A program made the position numbers and the translations under genes. A stretch of 64,000 nt of DNA from Brevibacillus daliensis (GTDB taxonomy: Bacteria; Bacillota; Bacilli; Brevibacillales; Brevibacillaceae), in the NCBI RefSeq assembly GCF_021245735.1, contig NZ_JAJISB010000036.1, positions 35,051 through 99,050 on the forward strand. Reading direction: 5' to 3'. This document shows positions 43,046 to 51,296 of this stretch, one piece after another (within the stretch, counting starts at the first letter, position 1; every line of letters begins with the position of its first letter). The notes under the pieces are model-generated. The model was given only the letters and a program-made list of their open reading frames with translations. It ran no database searches and was not told the origin of the DNA.

Positions 43046-44695
43046 CTATTGGTAAAGTAATCTCATCAGCTCGTTTTTTTGTGATTTTTCTGCCTCAGTC
43101 AGGGTAACAAATTGTAAATAAGCACCCTGTAATGCTTCTAGCTCTTGCATATTTTCTGAGATAGTTGTTTGTTCTTGTTGATTCATCTCTTCCAAACACG
43201 CTACAATCTGCTCAATAATCAATAGGGCTACCCGACGGTATGATATTTTTATGCCATCCGAAATATCTTTGCAATAGTTCATAACATACTCGTCCGTCCC
43301 TGCTCCCTGTTTCACCTGAGAAGTAAGCCACTCCTCTGTAATGTCGATCTTTGCATCATGAATTTGCTGGTGCAAGCTATCACTGCGCACTCCATATCGA
43401 TCAATAAAACTGGTAAGCAGCTGACGGAAATGAAAATCCAGATTAGCGGATACTTTTTCCTTTATATCATCGCGCAAGGCTTGTATTCTGGCTGCGCGTT
43501 CATCCTCTGTTTTCTTCGCAGAACCAAATAAAAATCCTACTTTAAATCCTGGTTTTCGCGTATCCAGATACTCCTTGGCTGCTGTGTTCGTACTGTAGTA
43601 GGTAATTCGCGCGTTTTGCAACAGATCAGTCAATTCTTTTTCCATCTGATTGTAAGCGTTCTTGGAAGCTGATTGAAGCTCAGCTATTTTTGCTAGTAAT
43701 TGTTGGTGCTGCTTAGTAGCTTCATTTTGATCGTTAATATGGAGACCACGCTCAACCAGTTTCTCCGTTTGTGTCTCAATTGTCTCTTCAGCCTTCTCAC
43801 GTACAGGCTGATGTTGTCTGGCTACTACCTTTCCATGCTCATCGATTAGTGCTTTTGCTGATAGTAGAATGCTTTGGGAGATTAAGCTCTCACCATGTTC
43901 ATATAAATCTAGCAAAGTGGAACGAAATTCTTCGTATTGGTTCTCAGGATGATCTGATTCTGCCAGAGTGGTATAGAAAATCCCGTCCGGTTTGATATTC
44001 CACATGTCAAACGCGTCTTCCACACTCTCCTTGTAGCTATCAAAATCAAGCTCAAAGTCAACGTGCTTATCTATCATGTTAATAACGAGATAGACCGGTT
44101 TCCCTCTATCTTTTAACATCTTGGTAAAATTAAAGTTCTCTTCTGCCTGCACATGGTTATAGTCCATCATATATATAATCACGTCAGCTAAATGAAGGGC
44201 TGATTCTGTAGCCACTTTATGGGCAGCATCTGTGGAATCAATACCTGGTGTATCGAGAAGACTTGTCTTTTCTGTAAGGAATAGACCAGGATAACAGATT
44301 TCCACCCACTCAACCTCGTCTCCATCCACTGCATGCTTTTTAAGCGTTTCCAAATCGGTATGTGGATCAAGAGTTAAAACTCCACTTTTTCTGGTATGAA
44401 CACTGGCAGCAGGTTCGCCGCCTCTTATTTTTACAACGTTAGCGCTTGTTGGAATAGGGTTAGCTGGTAATAGTTCTACCCCCAGAAGCGTATTAATCAT
44501 TGTTGATTTCCCTGCGGAAAAGTGACCGCAAAAAGCAATGCTCATCTCTTCGAAACGGCCCTTTTCTACTAATTGTTGCAGTTTATTTGCATGAAGATCA
44601 TCCTGATGGCTACGCATTACGTCTGCCATCTGAAGTACATTCTCTGTTAGTTTTGTTAGGCTCTTATGATTGGTCATGATCATGTCTTGGCTCAC
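43046..44695 (-). CDS. Dynamin-family GTPase (first of a pair)
   Basis: A 549-residue protein with the P-loop GHFSAGKSTMINTLLG near residue 57, a PTSANVVKI switch I block, LDTPGIDSTDAAH near residue 147 and VINMIDKHVD for guanine binding. Stalk helices follow. It is transcribed first in a two-gene unit and corresponds to the N-terminal half of a DynA-like protein. The two proteins probably form a hetero-oligomer, as seen in other split bacterial dynamin pairs; this is inference. The start is a GTG at 44695, with an ATG at 44683 as alternative. Confidence 0.85.
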   Translation of the reverse strand: MSQDMIMTNHKSLTKLTENVLQMADVMRSHQDDLHANKLQQLVEKGRFEEMSIAFCGHFSAGKSTMINTLLGVELLPANPIPTSANVVKIRGGEPAASVHTRKSGVLTLDPHTDLETLKKHAVDGDEVEWVEICYPGLFLTEKTSLLDTPGIDSTDAAHKVATESALHLADVIIYMMDYNHVQAEENFNFTKMLKDRGKPVYLVINMIDKHVDFELDFDSYKESVEDAFDMWNIKPDGIFYTTLAESDHPENQYEEFRSTLLDLYEHGESLISQSILLSAKALIDEHGKVVARQHQPVREKAEETIETQTEKLVERGLHINDQNEATKQHQQLLAKIAELQSASKNAYNQMEKELTDLLQNARITYYSTNTAAKEYLDTRKPGFKVGFLFGSAKKTEDERAARIQALRDDIKEKVSANLDFHFRQLLTSFIDRYGVRSDSLHQQIHDAKIDITEEWLTSQVKQGAGTDEYVMNYCKDISDGIKISYRRVALLIIEQIVACLEEMNQQEQTTISENMQELEALQGAYLQFVTLTEAEKSQKNELMRLLYQ

Positions 44696-44815
44696 TTGTT
44701 ATCACTCCATCTTCCTACTCTACCATGACCGAATGTACCACACTACCAAACAACCTTCAATGCATAAGTGCGAATATTTGTACATCAGAATATGCTGTTT
44801 TCCTTTTATTTCAAT

Positions 44816-44863
44816 AAAAAGCATGTTTCCGGCTATCTACTTATGCCAAAAACATGCTTTTTG
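44816..44863. terminator. Bidirectional terminator
   Basis: AAAAAGCATGTTT (44816-44828) pairs with AAACATGCTTTTT (44850-44862). Confidence 0.75.
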
Positions 44864-44915
44864 TCTTATTTGAGTGATTTATTTTAGAATTAGAAATTGA
44901 TTTACAGCGTTTAGG

Positions 44916-45593
44916 TTACAGTTGATGAACCAGTTTCCCCTCGCCATAAACATTTTCCCAATCCTGCACAAACTGATCTACGCTCCAATCAGTCATTGGA
45001 TGTTTAAGTAGATTATCCATGATTTCAGCAGTTACCGTTACAGAATGACCGCCAGCTAATGCTACATGTAACACTTGTTGCACATTTTTAAATGAAGCTG
45101 CTAATACTTTTGTATCAAGCTGATGTTCCTTAAATAGAGTTACAATATGCTCTACTACTTGTACTCCATTTGCTCCCATATTGTCTAAACGATTTACATA
45201 GGGTGCAACAAATTCAGCACCAGAAACGGAAGCGATGTGTGCTTGTTCGGCAGTAAAAATAGCAGTAGCTGTGATTTTTACTCCTTTTTTATTTAGCATT
45301 TTCATCGCCTTGATGCCCTCAGGAATGACAGGAATTTTTACATAGAAGTTACCCCCTACATTCTCTTGCATGTACAAGGCTTCTTCTACAATATCTTCAG
45401 CTTTTCTTCCTAATGATTGAGCATGTAACAGACTATCTTCCCCAATGATGCGTCTAATCTCCTTGAGATGGGAGAGGAAATCTGTTTTTTCTTTTGCAAT
45501 AATCGATGGGTTCGTAGTTACGCCTGCCATAGGATACAAGTCAAATGCTCTTTCAATTTGCTTTAGATTTGCCGTGTCCAACATGTAGATCAT
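44916..45593 (-). CDS. Fructose-6-phosphate aldolase / small transaldolase-like protein
   Basis: A protein of about 225 residues with the short transaldolase (FSA/MipB) layout: MLDTANLKQIERA at the start, GVTTNPSIIAKE near residue 24, and the Schiff-base lysine in FYVKIPVI (Lys86, equal to Lys85 of E. coli FsaA). The PYVNRLDNMG block follows. It would reversibly split fructose 6-phosphate to dihydroxyacetone and glyceraldehyde 3-phosphate, or act as a transaldolase. Start choice: the ATG at 45593 begins the conserved region; the ATG at 45605 sits on the GAGAGG ribosome site. Confidence 0.82.
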   Translation of the reverse strand: MIYMLDTANLKQIERAFDLYPMAGVTTNPSIIAKEKTDFLSHLKEIRRIIGEDSLLHAQSLGRKAEDIVEEALYMQENVGGNFYVKIPVIPEGIKAMKMLNKKGVKITATAIFTAEQAHIASVSGAEFVAPYVNRLDNMGANGVQVVEHIVTLFKEHQLDTKVLAASFKNVQQVLHVALAGGHSVTVTAEIMDNLLKHPMTDWSVDQFVQDWENVYGEGKLVHQL

Positions 45594-45751
45594 AGGTTGC
45601 AGCATCCTCTCTTCTGTAGATAATCTTAGATGACTCTATACAGTATGTCTCATAAATATTGTATCCTATCTTTTCTTTGAGTTTTGCTCATTTCTATGAA
45701 AGTAATAAGGAGATTTTATTAAGTAAAATTGAATTCATATTCAGATATAAT

Positions 45752-45790
45752 AAAAAAAGCCCCGAAACGGATATAATATCGTCTCGAAGC
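45752..45790 (-). terminator. Terminator beside the tRNA-Leu remnant
   Basis: On the minus strand GCTTCGAGACG pairs with CGTTTCGGGGC (with G-U pairs) and seven T follow. It lies 15 bp beyond the 3' end of the decayed tRNA-Leu, so it is probably the original terminator of that tRNA gene. Confidence 0.7.
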
Positions 45791-45804
45791 TTTAAAGCTA
45801 TGTA

Positions 45805-45861
45805 TGGTGCCGATAGAGAGACTTGAACCCCCACGGTCACGATTTTGAATCCCGAGTGTCA
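45805..45861 (-). pseudogene. Decayed tRNA-Leu 3' fragment (left island boundary)
   Basis: It keeps the CCA end, acceptor 3' strand (CTATCGGC), a complete T-arm and an anticodon-loop-like TTCAAAA, but the D-arm and 5' acceptor strand are absent. It matches the intact tRNA-Leu at 63695-63777 over its 3' third with two changes. This is the pattern left when an element integrates at the 3' end of a tRNA gene. Confidence 0.7.
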
Positions 45862-45903
45862 TTATAACACATGCGGAAATTAAGTCAAGGAGGAAGAATT
45901 TAG

Positions 45904-46266
45904 AACCAGCAAAAAACCTCGTGTAATGAAGCGGAACAGGCTAATAAATTGAATCGTGAGTTTAGACAGTCAGAAGTCAAACAAGTGGTTGTAAGCGATC
46001 TGACATATGTCAAAGTGAAAAACAAATGGCATTACATCTGTGTATTTGTCGACCTCTTTAATCGAGAGATTATCGGCTATAGTGCTGGCCCGAATAAGGA
46101 TGCTGCGCTTGTAAGCCGGGCTTTTGCTTCCATGCAGGGAGACTTGCATCAAATTCAGTTATTCCATACCGCCCGTAGCAGTAAGTTCAAAAATAAACGA
46201 ATTGATATTGACAATCCACCGGACGGTTTTTTTGCAACGCACAATAGCCTGTATGGAGTGTTGTAG
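45904..46266 (+). mobile_element. IS3-family (IS150-type) transposase OrfB remnant
   Basis: From KTSCNEAEQANKLNREF onward the frame reads as the rve integrase core of IS3-family OrfB: VVSDLTYVKVKNKWHYICVF and LFNREIIGYSAGPNKDAAL. The usual FHTDRGSEFKN block reads FHTARSSKFKN, so a catalytic Asp is replaced by Ala. Both ends of the gene are missing. It is a dead remnant at the left edge of the island. Confidence 0.85.
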
Positions 46267-46300
46267 CTTTGAACCCTTGGCGCAGCCGCCTTTACGACGC

Positions 46301-46323
46301 AACCCGGCCTAGGGCCGGGTTGT
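46301..46323. terminator. Strong hairpin downstream of the 46350 gene
   Basis: AACCCGGCC and GGCCGGGTT flank a five-base centre (CTAGG overlaps the arms). There is no good T-run on the minus strand, so this is a likely but not typical terminator. Confidence 0.45.
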
Positions 46324-46349
46324 TTGTGGTTAGACTAAAACTCCTTGAA

Positions 46350-46658
46350 TTATTTCGTCAGGACCTGTTTGTAGTTTTGAGCCCATTTTTTAGGCAAATA
46401 TTTATTGATTGTACGATTTCCCTCATCGTTGATCGCGTAGTACATGCATAATTCCCCATTAGCGTTCAGCTCGTAATGGACCTCATCAATCAGTCCGTTT
46501 GCCTGCAACGACAGCATATGATCCAGGAAGTTCTCCCTTGTAAATTGGCCTTCTTCACCGTATTCGCTTTTCAAAGCGTTCATCGCATCATCAATATTTG
46601 CCTGCTGCACAGTGGACATGAAAAGCAGTACACGAGAGCGGATCGGTAACAACGCCAT
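46350..46658 (-). CDS. Hypothetical island protein, possibly winged-helix
   Basis: A 102-residue soluble protein starting four bases after the end of the DMT permease gene, so certainly part of its transcript. The pattern of three helices with FTRENFLDHMLSLQANGLIDEV and then a strand pair ELNANGELCMYYAINDEG would fit a winged-helix domain. I do not recognise the family. As the last gene of the permease unit in a choline island, it may regulate the permease or pathway, but this is a guess. Confidence 0.55.
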   Translation of the reverse strand: MALLPIRSRVLLFMSTVQQANIDDAMNALKSEYGEEGQFTRENFLDHMLSLQANGLIDEVHYELNANGELCMYYAINDEGNRTINKYLPKKWAQNYKQVLTK

Positions 46659-46662
46659 TTGC

Positions 46663-47670
46663 TTACGCCTCCTTTTTGAAGAGATCCATGGGATTCATCG
46701 AAACCAAAAGCGCTCCCAATGTGATAATAATTGCGCCGGTAATAACTGTAGGAGTCAACGATTCACCGAGGAAGATAGCGGCAAAGACAACCCCCCACAG
46801 CACATATGTAATGTTTAGCGACATTCCGACGGCAACGCCAACCATACTGTTGGCCATATACCATGTCAGGAAAGAGATTGCCGTAAACAGGGCCGCAGCC
46901 GCGATAATGAGCATGGGCGATACGGAGCCAAGCACGGAAGCAAAGAGATCCGTCGCGGCGAAGAGAGGCAAAAGCACTGCAATGTAAACGATTCCGGAAA
47001 CGCCCTCGCGAATGGTGATGGCGATATTAGAATCGATCATGGACATGCCGAAAGCGGAAAATACGCCTTCCAGTCCCCAGCCAATTGCGGCCACCAAAGC
47101 GAAAATTATGCCCAATGTGAAATTCTCCGCTCCTCCTTCAGGATTGACATAGGAAATGAGCGCCGCTCCGACAACACAGATTAACATGCCGACTGCCACC
47201 CGTTTATCAATCTTCTGCTTAAGGAACATTCGCGCGAAAATAGCCCCAAACATAGGACAAAGTGCCGAAATGGGGATAGCCGCTGCTCCGGCCAAAGCAA
47301 TCCCAACCAGATATGCCCCGTTGGCGATCGGGCCGCCAAACACCGCGGCCAGTGCAACCATCAGACCCGGTATAGTTACCAGACTGCGGCCGATTTCTTT
47401 GCCCTTCCCTTTCATTACGTTCCAGATTACAAGCCAGATCGCCGCCATAGTATCATTGATCGCCGATGCCACAAGCGGCGCCGCAAACACCCCTAAGACT
47501 CCCAGGAAAGGATCCTTCATCATGGCCATGGCAACGATGGTGCTGTAAAGGCCGAACGTAATGCCGGAAATCAGTCCGTACACGATTCCATTTCTTCTAA
47601 AACGACTGTTCATCTTTTGTTTCAGCATGGCGGCCGTAGCCACGGGAGATGCCACTGCTTCCTTCATCAT
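46663..47670 (-). CDS. DMT (EamA) family permease, candidate choline-island transporter
   Basis: A protein of about 335 residues with ten hydrophobic helices in two EamA repeats (first around IVYGLISGITFGLYSTIVAMAMM, second around TLGIIFALVAAIGWGLEGVF). Start choice: GAGGTG fits the ATGs at 47667-47670; the frame opens at 47703 without a ribosome site. Its place at the edge of the choline microcompartment island, and two copies of a motif shared with the choline kinase promoter, suggest choline uptake or trimethylamine export. Other cut clusters often carry small drug-resistance-type permeases in this role. The substrate is not proven. Confidence 0.75.
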   Translation of the reverse strand: MMKEAVASPVATAAMLKQKMNSRFRRNGIVYGLISGITFGLYSTIVAMAMMKDPFLGVLGVFAAPLVASAINDTMAAIWLVIWNVMKGKGKEIGRSLVTIPGLMVALAAVFGGPIANGAYLVGIALAGAAAIPISALCPMFGAIFARMFLKQKIDKRVAVGMLICVVGAALISYVNPEGGAENFTLGIIFALVAAIGWGLEGVFSAFGMSMIDSNIAITIREGVSGIVYIAVLLPLFAATDLFASVLGSVSPMLIIAAAALFTAISFLTWYMANSMVGVAVGMSLNITYVLWGVVFAAIFLGESLTPTVITGAIIITLGALLVSMNPMDLFKKEA

Positions 47671-47726
47671 CCATACACCTCTGTTACTTAGAATTATCTT
47701 CATTGTATAACACAGCGGCCATTGTG

Positions 47727-47742
47727 CTTGGTACTAACCGTA
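47727..47742 (-). promoter_or_regulatory. Candidate island operator, copy 1
   Basis: TACGGTTAGTACCAAG on the minus strand. It resembles copy 2, 52 bp away in the same orientation, and a site at 62084-62100. It is a candidate site for the AraC-type response regulator encoded next door. Confidence 0.4.
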
Positions 47743-47777
47743 CCTCTTGTTGCACTCTCTGAATCACTTTTTCTCCA

Positions 47778-47794
47778 TTCTGGTACTATCCATA
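47778..47794 (-). promoter_or_regulatory. Candidate island operator, copy 2
   Basis: TATGGATAGTACCAGAA on the minus strand, about 108 bp before the permease start and in the direction of its transcription. The last nine bases are identical to 62092-62100 upstream of choline kinase. Confidence 0.4.
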
Positions 47795-47814
47795 CTTTTA
47801 GGACGATAGAGTCA

Positions 47815-47857
47815 ATAAAAAAAACCTCCCCCCTGACAGCTTAGTCGGGGGGAGGTT
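47815..47857 (-). terminator. Terminator of the kinase-regulator operon
   Basis: AACCTCCCCCC (47823-47833) pairs with GGGGGGAGGTT (47847-47857). On the minus strand eight T follow. Confidence 0.88.
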
Positions 47858-47870
47858 CCTGGAACTCTAT

Positions 47871-48641
47871 CTATTGATTGTTTTTTTGAACTTGGGCAAG
47901 GACGCTTTTTTTGTATTCTTTGGGCGTCATATTCATTTGCTTGTAGAATACCCGGTTGAAATAAGACGGATCGGTAAAGCCGCATTCCGCGGAGATGCGA
48001 TAGGCGGGATATCCTGTAGTCTCCAGAAGCTTGCAGGCATGCGCAATCTTGAGCCTGTTCACATAATCCGTATAAGTAACGCCCATCTCCTTTTTGAATA
48101 TGCGGCTAAAATATTGGGGATTCATGTACACATGATCCGCCACCATTTGCAAGGTCAGCTCTCCTTTGTAATTCTCTTGAATATAATCGACGGCTTCCTT
48201 AATAAAGCACTGACGCTCTTCGGCCGGTTCTATCGGAGAAGTGTCTATTAAAGAATTTCTTTCTGGTTGGGCAGCCTGCTCCAGTGCCTTGCGAATCATT
48301 TGCCGCAATATTTCCGGCTTGACCGGTTTAAGCAAGTATTCGTGTACCCGCAGGCTGATTGCCGCCTGTGCATAGGAAAAATCCGAGCTGGCCGACAAAA
48401 TCGACACGCATGCGTCGGGGAGAAACCGGCGAATCTCCTGCAACGAGGAGATTCCATCCATTTCCGGTAAAGTGATATCCATAAAAATAATATCCGGCCG
48501 ATATTGCTTGGCGAGTTTGATCGCCTGCAAACCGGTCTCACAGGTAAGAAGCTTATCTTCAGTGCGTAGTATTTCCAGCGCGATGGATTGAAGAAATTCC
48601 AGTTCCATCAGTTCATCCTCTACAATCATGACAACACTCAT
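47871..48641 (-). CDS. AraC-type response regulator of the choline island
   Basis: A 256-residue regulator. The receiver has VEDELMELEF near residue 7, phospho-acceptor Asp in IIFMDITLPEMDG near residue 55 and LKPVKPE after the conserved Lys. Two AraC-type helix-turn-helix motifs fill residues 150-245 (LTLQMVADHVYMNPQYFSRIFKKEMG and ISAECGFTDPSYFNRVFYKQM). It follows its partner kinase by four bases. It probably activates the microcompartment operon and the permease and choline kinase promoters. Confidence 0.9.
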   Translation of the reverse strand: MSVVMIVEDELMELEFLQSIALEILRTEDKLLTCETGLQAIKLAKQYRPDIIFMDITLPEMDGISSLQEIRRFLPDACVSILSASSDFSYAQAAISLRVHEYLLKPVKPEILRQMIRKALEQAAQPERNSLIDTSPIEPAEERQCFIKEAVDYIQENYKGELTLQMVADHVYMNPQYFSRIFKKEMGVTYTDYVNRLKIAHACKLLETTGYPAYRISAECGFTDPSYFNRVFYKQMNMTPKEYKKSVLAQVQKNNQ

Positions 48642-48645
48642 TGCA

Positions 48646-49824
48646 TTACCTCACATTGGGTTGGGTGGTAATTCGAATGTTGACCGTGCTCCCGCTGTAA
48701 TCGGATTTCACGATCGATAACCCATACTCTTCTCCATAATAACGCTTCAAGCGGCTGTCGGTGCTCCGAAAGCCCACACCGGTTTTGCTGTCCGGCTGAT
48801 GGATGAGCTTGAGCACCTCCGGCGAGAACCCGTTGCCGTTATCCATAACGGATATGGTGATATCATTTCCGTACTTTTCGGCAATCAAACGAATGGTTCC
48901 CCCGTCCCGCTTGGGGGTAATTCCGTGAATCACCGCATTTTCCACAATAGGCTGAATAACCATATTCGGAATGCGATAAGCCATTATATCGTCAGGAATG
49001 GAAATTTCATACTGCAGGCGGTTTTTGAAACGCGCCTTTTGTATATATAGATATTTCTCAATGTTATCCATTTCGGATGCAATGGTATGAAGCTGGTCTT
49101 CCTGCTTAAGATTGTATCGCAGCAAGTCGGACAGGCAATAGATCAATTCCTCCGTGGTATGGGAGTGTTCGAAATAGGCGATGCGGGCAATGGAATTCAA
49201 AGTATTGAACAGAAAATGGGGATTGATTACCAGAGACATATTTTTCGCCTCCAAATCAATCACCTTCTTCTCCAGTATTTCCTTTTCCACAGACAGGCGA
49301 TTGATGATCCTTTCGTTGTCCTGCGTACTTTCGGCGATGTCGAGCGCAATATTTCTTGCGATATGATTGCAAAGTTGCTCGTGAATATCCGCCTTGTCCT
49401 TATCAATGGTTTGCAGAGCCGATATCGCTTTCGCGACAAGCTCCAAATCCAATCCCTTCAATTCGGCCAACTCCGCCGTATTGATCAGATATTTTTGAAA
49501 TTCCGACTCTTGGGAATACGCCTGCATCCCCGCTACGTATCCAACAACCTCATCTTTGACCATAATGGGCAGCAAAATATTTTCCATGCCGTAACAGCAG
49601 ACAAATCTCCCCCGTTCGAAGGAATGAAAGCGATTAACATAATCCGCGCACGGCCGCGATTGATTTTCCCAGCAAATAAGCTTGCAAAAATCAGGGGAAG
49701 GGTTAAATTCCAGCAAAATGTCTCCGTTGATATCAAACAGCAAAAGCGAGAACTTGGAAAGGGACAGAACGCCGCTGTATCGGGCGTACACTTTGTTTGC
49801 GATCAGCTTATCGGTTTTCTGCAT
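48646..49824 (-). CDS. Cytosolic PocR-domain sensor histidine kinase
   Basis: A 392-residue kinase with no membrane helix. Residues 10-125 resemble the PocR ligand-sensing domain, with a Cys set (FCKLICWENQSRPC and FVCCYGMENILLPI). A coiled linker follows, then a LytS/YesM-type kinase domain with the phospho-acceptor in VINPHFLFNTLNSI near residue 200 and ATPase boxes VENAVIHG and DNGNGF. PocR domains sense small metabolites in propanediol, ethanolamine and choline pathways. The absence of membrane segments means it reads an internal signal, perhaps choline. It is paired with the AraC-type regulator. Confidence 0.88.
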   Translation of the reverse strand: MQKTDKLIANKVYARYSGVLSLSKFSLLLFDINGDILLEFNPSPDFCKLICWENQSRPCADYVNRFHSFERGRFVCCYGMENILLPIMVKDEVVGYVAGMQAYSQESEFQKYLINTAELAELKGLDLELVAKAISALQTIDKDKADIHEQLCNHIARNIALDIAESTQDNERIINRLSVEKEILEKKVIDLEAKNMSLVINPHFLFNTLNSIARIAYFEHSHTTEELIYCLSDLLRYNLKQEDQLHTIASEMDNIEKYLYIQKARFKNRLQYEISIPDDIMAYRIPNMVIQPIVENAVIHGITPKRDGGTIRLIAEKYGNDITISVMDNGNGFSPEVLKLIHQPDSKTGVGFRSTDSRLKRYYGEEYGLSIVKSDYSGSTVNIRITTQPNVR

Positions 49825-49967
49825 AAACTCCTTGCACCTTTCACCGAAAATGAACGGGAAAACTGGCGTTTCACGTTAAAGTTTTCACATATGTATTTAT
49901 ATTATAGCAACGCCCCTCCCCCCGTCAAATGCCATGAGTCATTATTATTCAAGCGGAATTCACAGGT

Positions 49968-50013
49968 AAAAAAAAAAGCCTAAACCTGGTATTAGCAGGT
50001 TTAGGCCTTTTTT
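49968..50013. terminator. Terminator of the microcompartment operon
   Basis: GCCTAAACCTG (49978-49988) pairs with CAGGTTTAGGC (49996-50006), with a long A-run on one side and TTTTTT on the other. It ends the long minus-strand operon. Confidence 0.9.
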
Positions 50014-50029
50014 CATAGTTAAGATTAAA

Positions 50030-50311
50030 TTATAGCTTAGCAGTGGGAAGAATGACTTCCACTTCGCTGTGGGGACGAGGAATCACATGCACCGACACCA
50101 GTTCCCCTACACGTTGCGCAGCTGCTGCGCCGGCGTCTGTCGCCGCTTTCACCGCTCCTACATCGCCCCGTACCATCACGGTAACAAGACCGCCACCGAC
50201 CATCTCTTTGCCGATCAAGCTGACATTGGCCGCTTTGACCATTGCGTCCGCCGCTTCAATCGAGCCTACCAACCCTTTTGTTTCGATTAAACCCAGAGCT
50301 TCCGATTTCAT
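50030..50311 (-). CDS. BMC-H shell protein (PduA/EutM-like), tandem copy 1
   Basis: A 93-residue single-domain hexameric shell protein: [23 protein letters not shown] at the start and [19 protein letters not shown] near residue 44-63. It forms the flat facets of the microcompartment with a central pore for substrates. It differs from the next gene product by only about seven residues, so it arose by recent duplication. It is the last gene of the operon before the terminator. Confidence 0.95.
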   Translation of the reverse strand: MKSEALGLIETKGLVGSIEAADAMVKAANVSLIGKEMVGGGLVTVMVRGDVGAVKAATDAGAAAAQRVGELVSVHVIPRPHSEVEVILPTAKL

Positions 50312-50348
50312 GATTCATTCCTCCTAAATGTTTTATGATTTTTTGGAA

Positions 50349-50630
50349 TTATGGCTTAGCAGGCGGAAGGATGGTTTCCATTTCGCTGTGGGGACGAGGA
50401 ATCACATGCACCGACACTAGTTCCCCTACACTTTGCGCGGCCGCGGCGCCGGCATCCGTCGCTGCTTTCACCGCCCCTACATCGCCTCGCACCATCACGG
50501 TAACAAGACCGCCTCCTACCATCTCCTTGCCGATCAAAGTGACATTGGCCGCCTTGACCATTGCGTCCGCCGCTTCGATTGAACCTACCAACCCTTTTGT
50601 TTCAATCAAACCTAGAGCTTCAGATCTCAT
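50349..50630 (-). CDS. BMC-H shell protein (PduA/EutM-like), tandem copy 2
   Basis: A 93-residue BMC-H protein almost the same as its neighbour. The differences cluster at the C-terminus ([12 protein letters not shown] against [12 protein letters not shown]), the part that faces the convex side or the edge of the hexamer. The DNA is also very similar over the full gene. Keeping both copies may raise dosage of the main facet protein or allow mixed hexamers. Confidence 0.95.
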   Translation of the reverse strand: MRSEALGLIETKGLVGSIEAADAMVKAANVTLIGKEMVGGGLVTVMVRGDVGAVKAATDAGAAAAQSVGELVSVHVIPRPHSEMETILPPAKP

Positions 50631-50642
50631 GTTGATTTCCTC

Positions 50643-51296
50643 CTATTGATTTTTTATGATTTGGACAACAGACGCCGCGGTCAGATCCATGGCGTTTGCT
50701 TCTTCAACGTCGATATGACAGTCGAGAGCGGCGGCGCTGCTGACTCTGATGGCGACCTGATTGTACCCTCCGCCCCGGAGACCATCAAATTGAATGCTGA
50801 CCCTTTCTCCGTCGGTTACGCCGAAAAAGCGGGCGTCATCGGGCGACATATGAATATGGCGCTGTGCGACCATCAGACCGCAGCGAATATAAACGCTCCC
50901 CTTGGGCCCAACCAACGTGACGCCCGTTGTGCCTTCAAGCGCCCCCGACATACGCACCGGAGCCTTCACACCCAACTTAAAACAGTCTCCCCGCATAATT
51001 TCCACCTGGGTCTGTTCCCGCACCGGGCCGAGAATCCGTACCTTTTCGATGGCCCCCTTGGGCCCGCAGACCGTAACGGTCTCATTGCACGCATACTGGC
51101 CGATTTGGGACAAATCACGCGCTTTGGTCAACGAATATCCAGCTCCAAAGAGCGTCTCCACATCAGCTTGGGAAAGATGCACATGACGGTTCGAAATCCC
51201 TAAAGGGATGGAGCACGGTTCCTTTTCCGGCTTTTCGGCACCGGATACAGCCTCCAGCAGCAACGAAAGCACTTTATTATAGTCCTCCACTAACAA
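50643..51296 (-). CDS. pduL: PduL-type phosphate acyltransferase
   Basis: A 217-residue enzyme with the two PduL halves. Zinc ligands are visible in SNRHVHLSQAD near residue 36 and AQRHIHMSPDDA near residue 144. It converts acetyl-CoA and phosphate to acetyl phosphate and free CoA inside the compartment, so CoA is recycled and ATP can be made outside. The first 20 residues (YNKVLSLLLEAV) form a likely amphipathic helix that would target it to the shell. The gene overlaps the end of the aldehyde dehydrogenase gene by seven bases. Confidence 0.93.
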   Translation of the reverse strand: MLVEDYNKVLSLLLEAVSGAEKPEKEPCSIPLGISNRHVHLSQADVETLFGAGYSLTKARDLSQIGQYACNETVTVCGPKGAIEKVRILGPVREQTQVEIMRGDCFKLGVKAPVRMSGALEGTTGVTLVGPKGSVYIRCGLMVAQRHIHMSPDDARFFGVTDGERVSIQFDGLRGGGYNQVAIRVSSAAALDCHIDVEEANAMDLTAASVVQIIKNQ

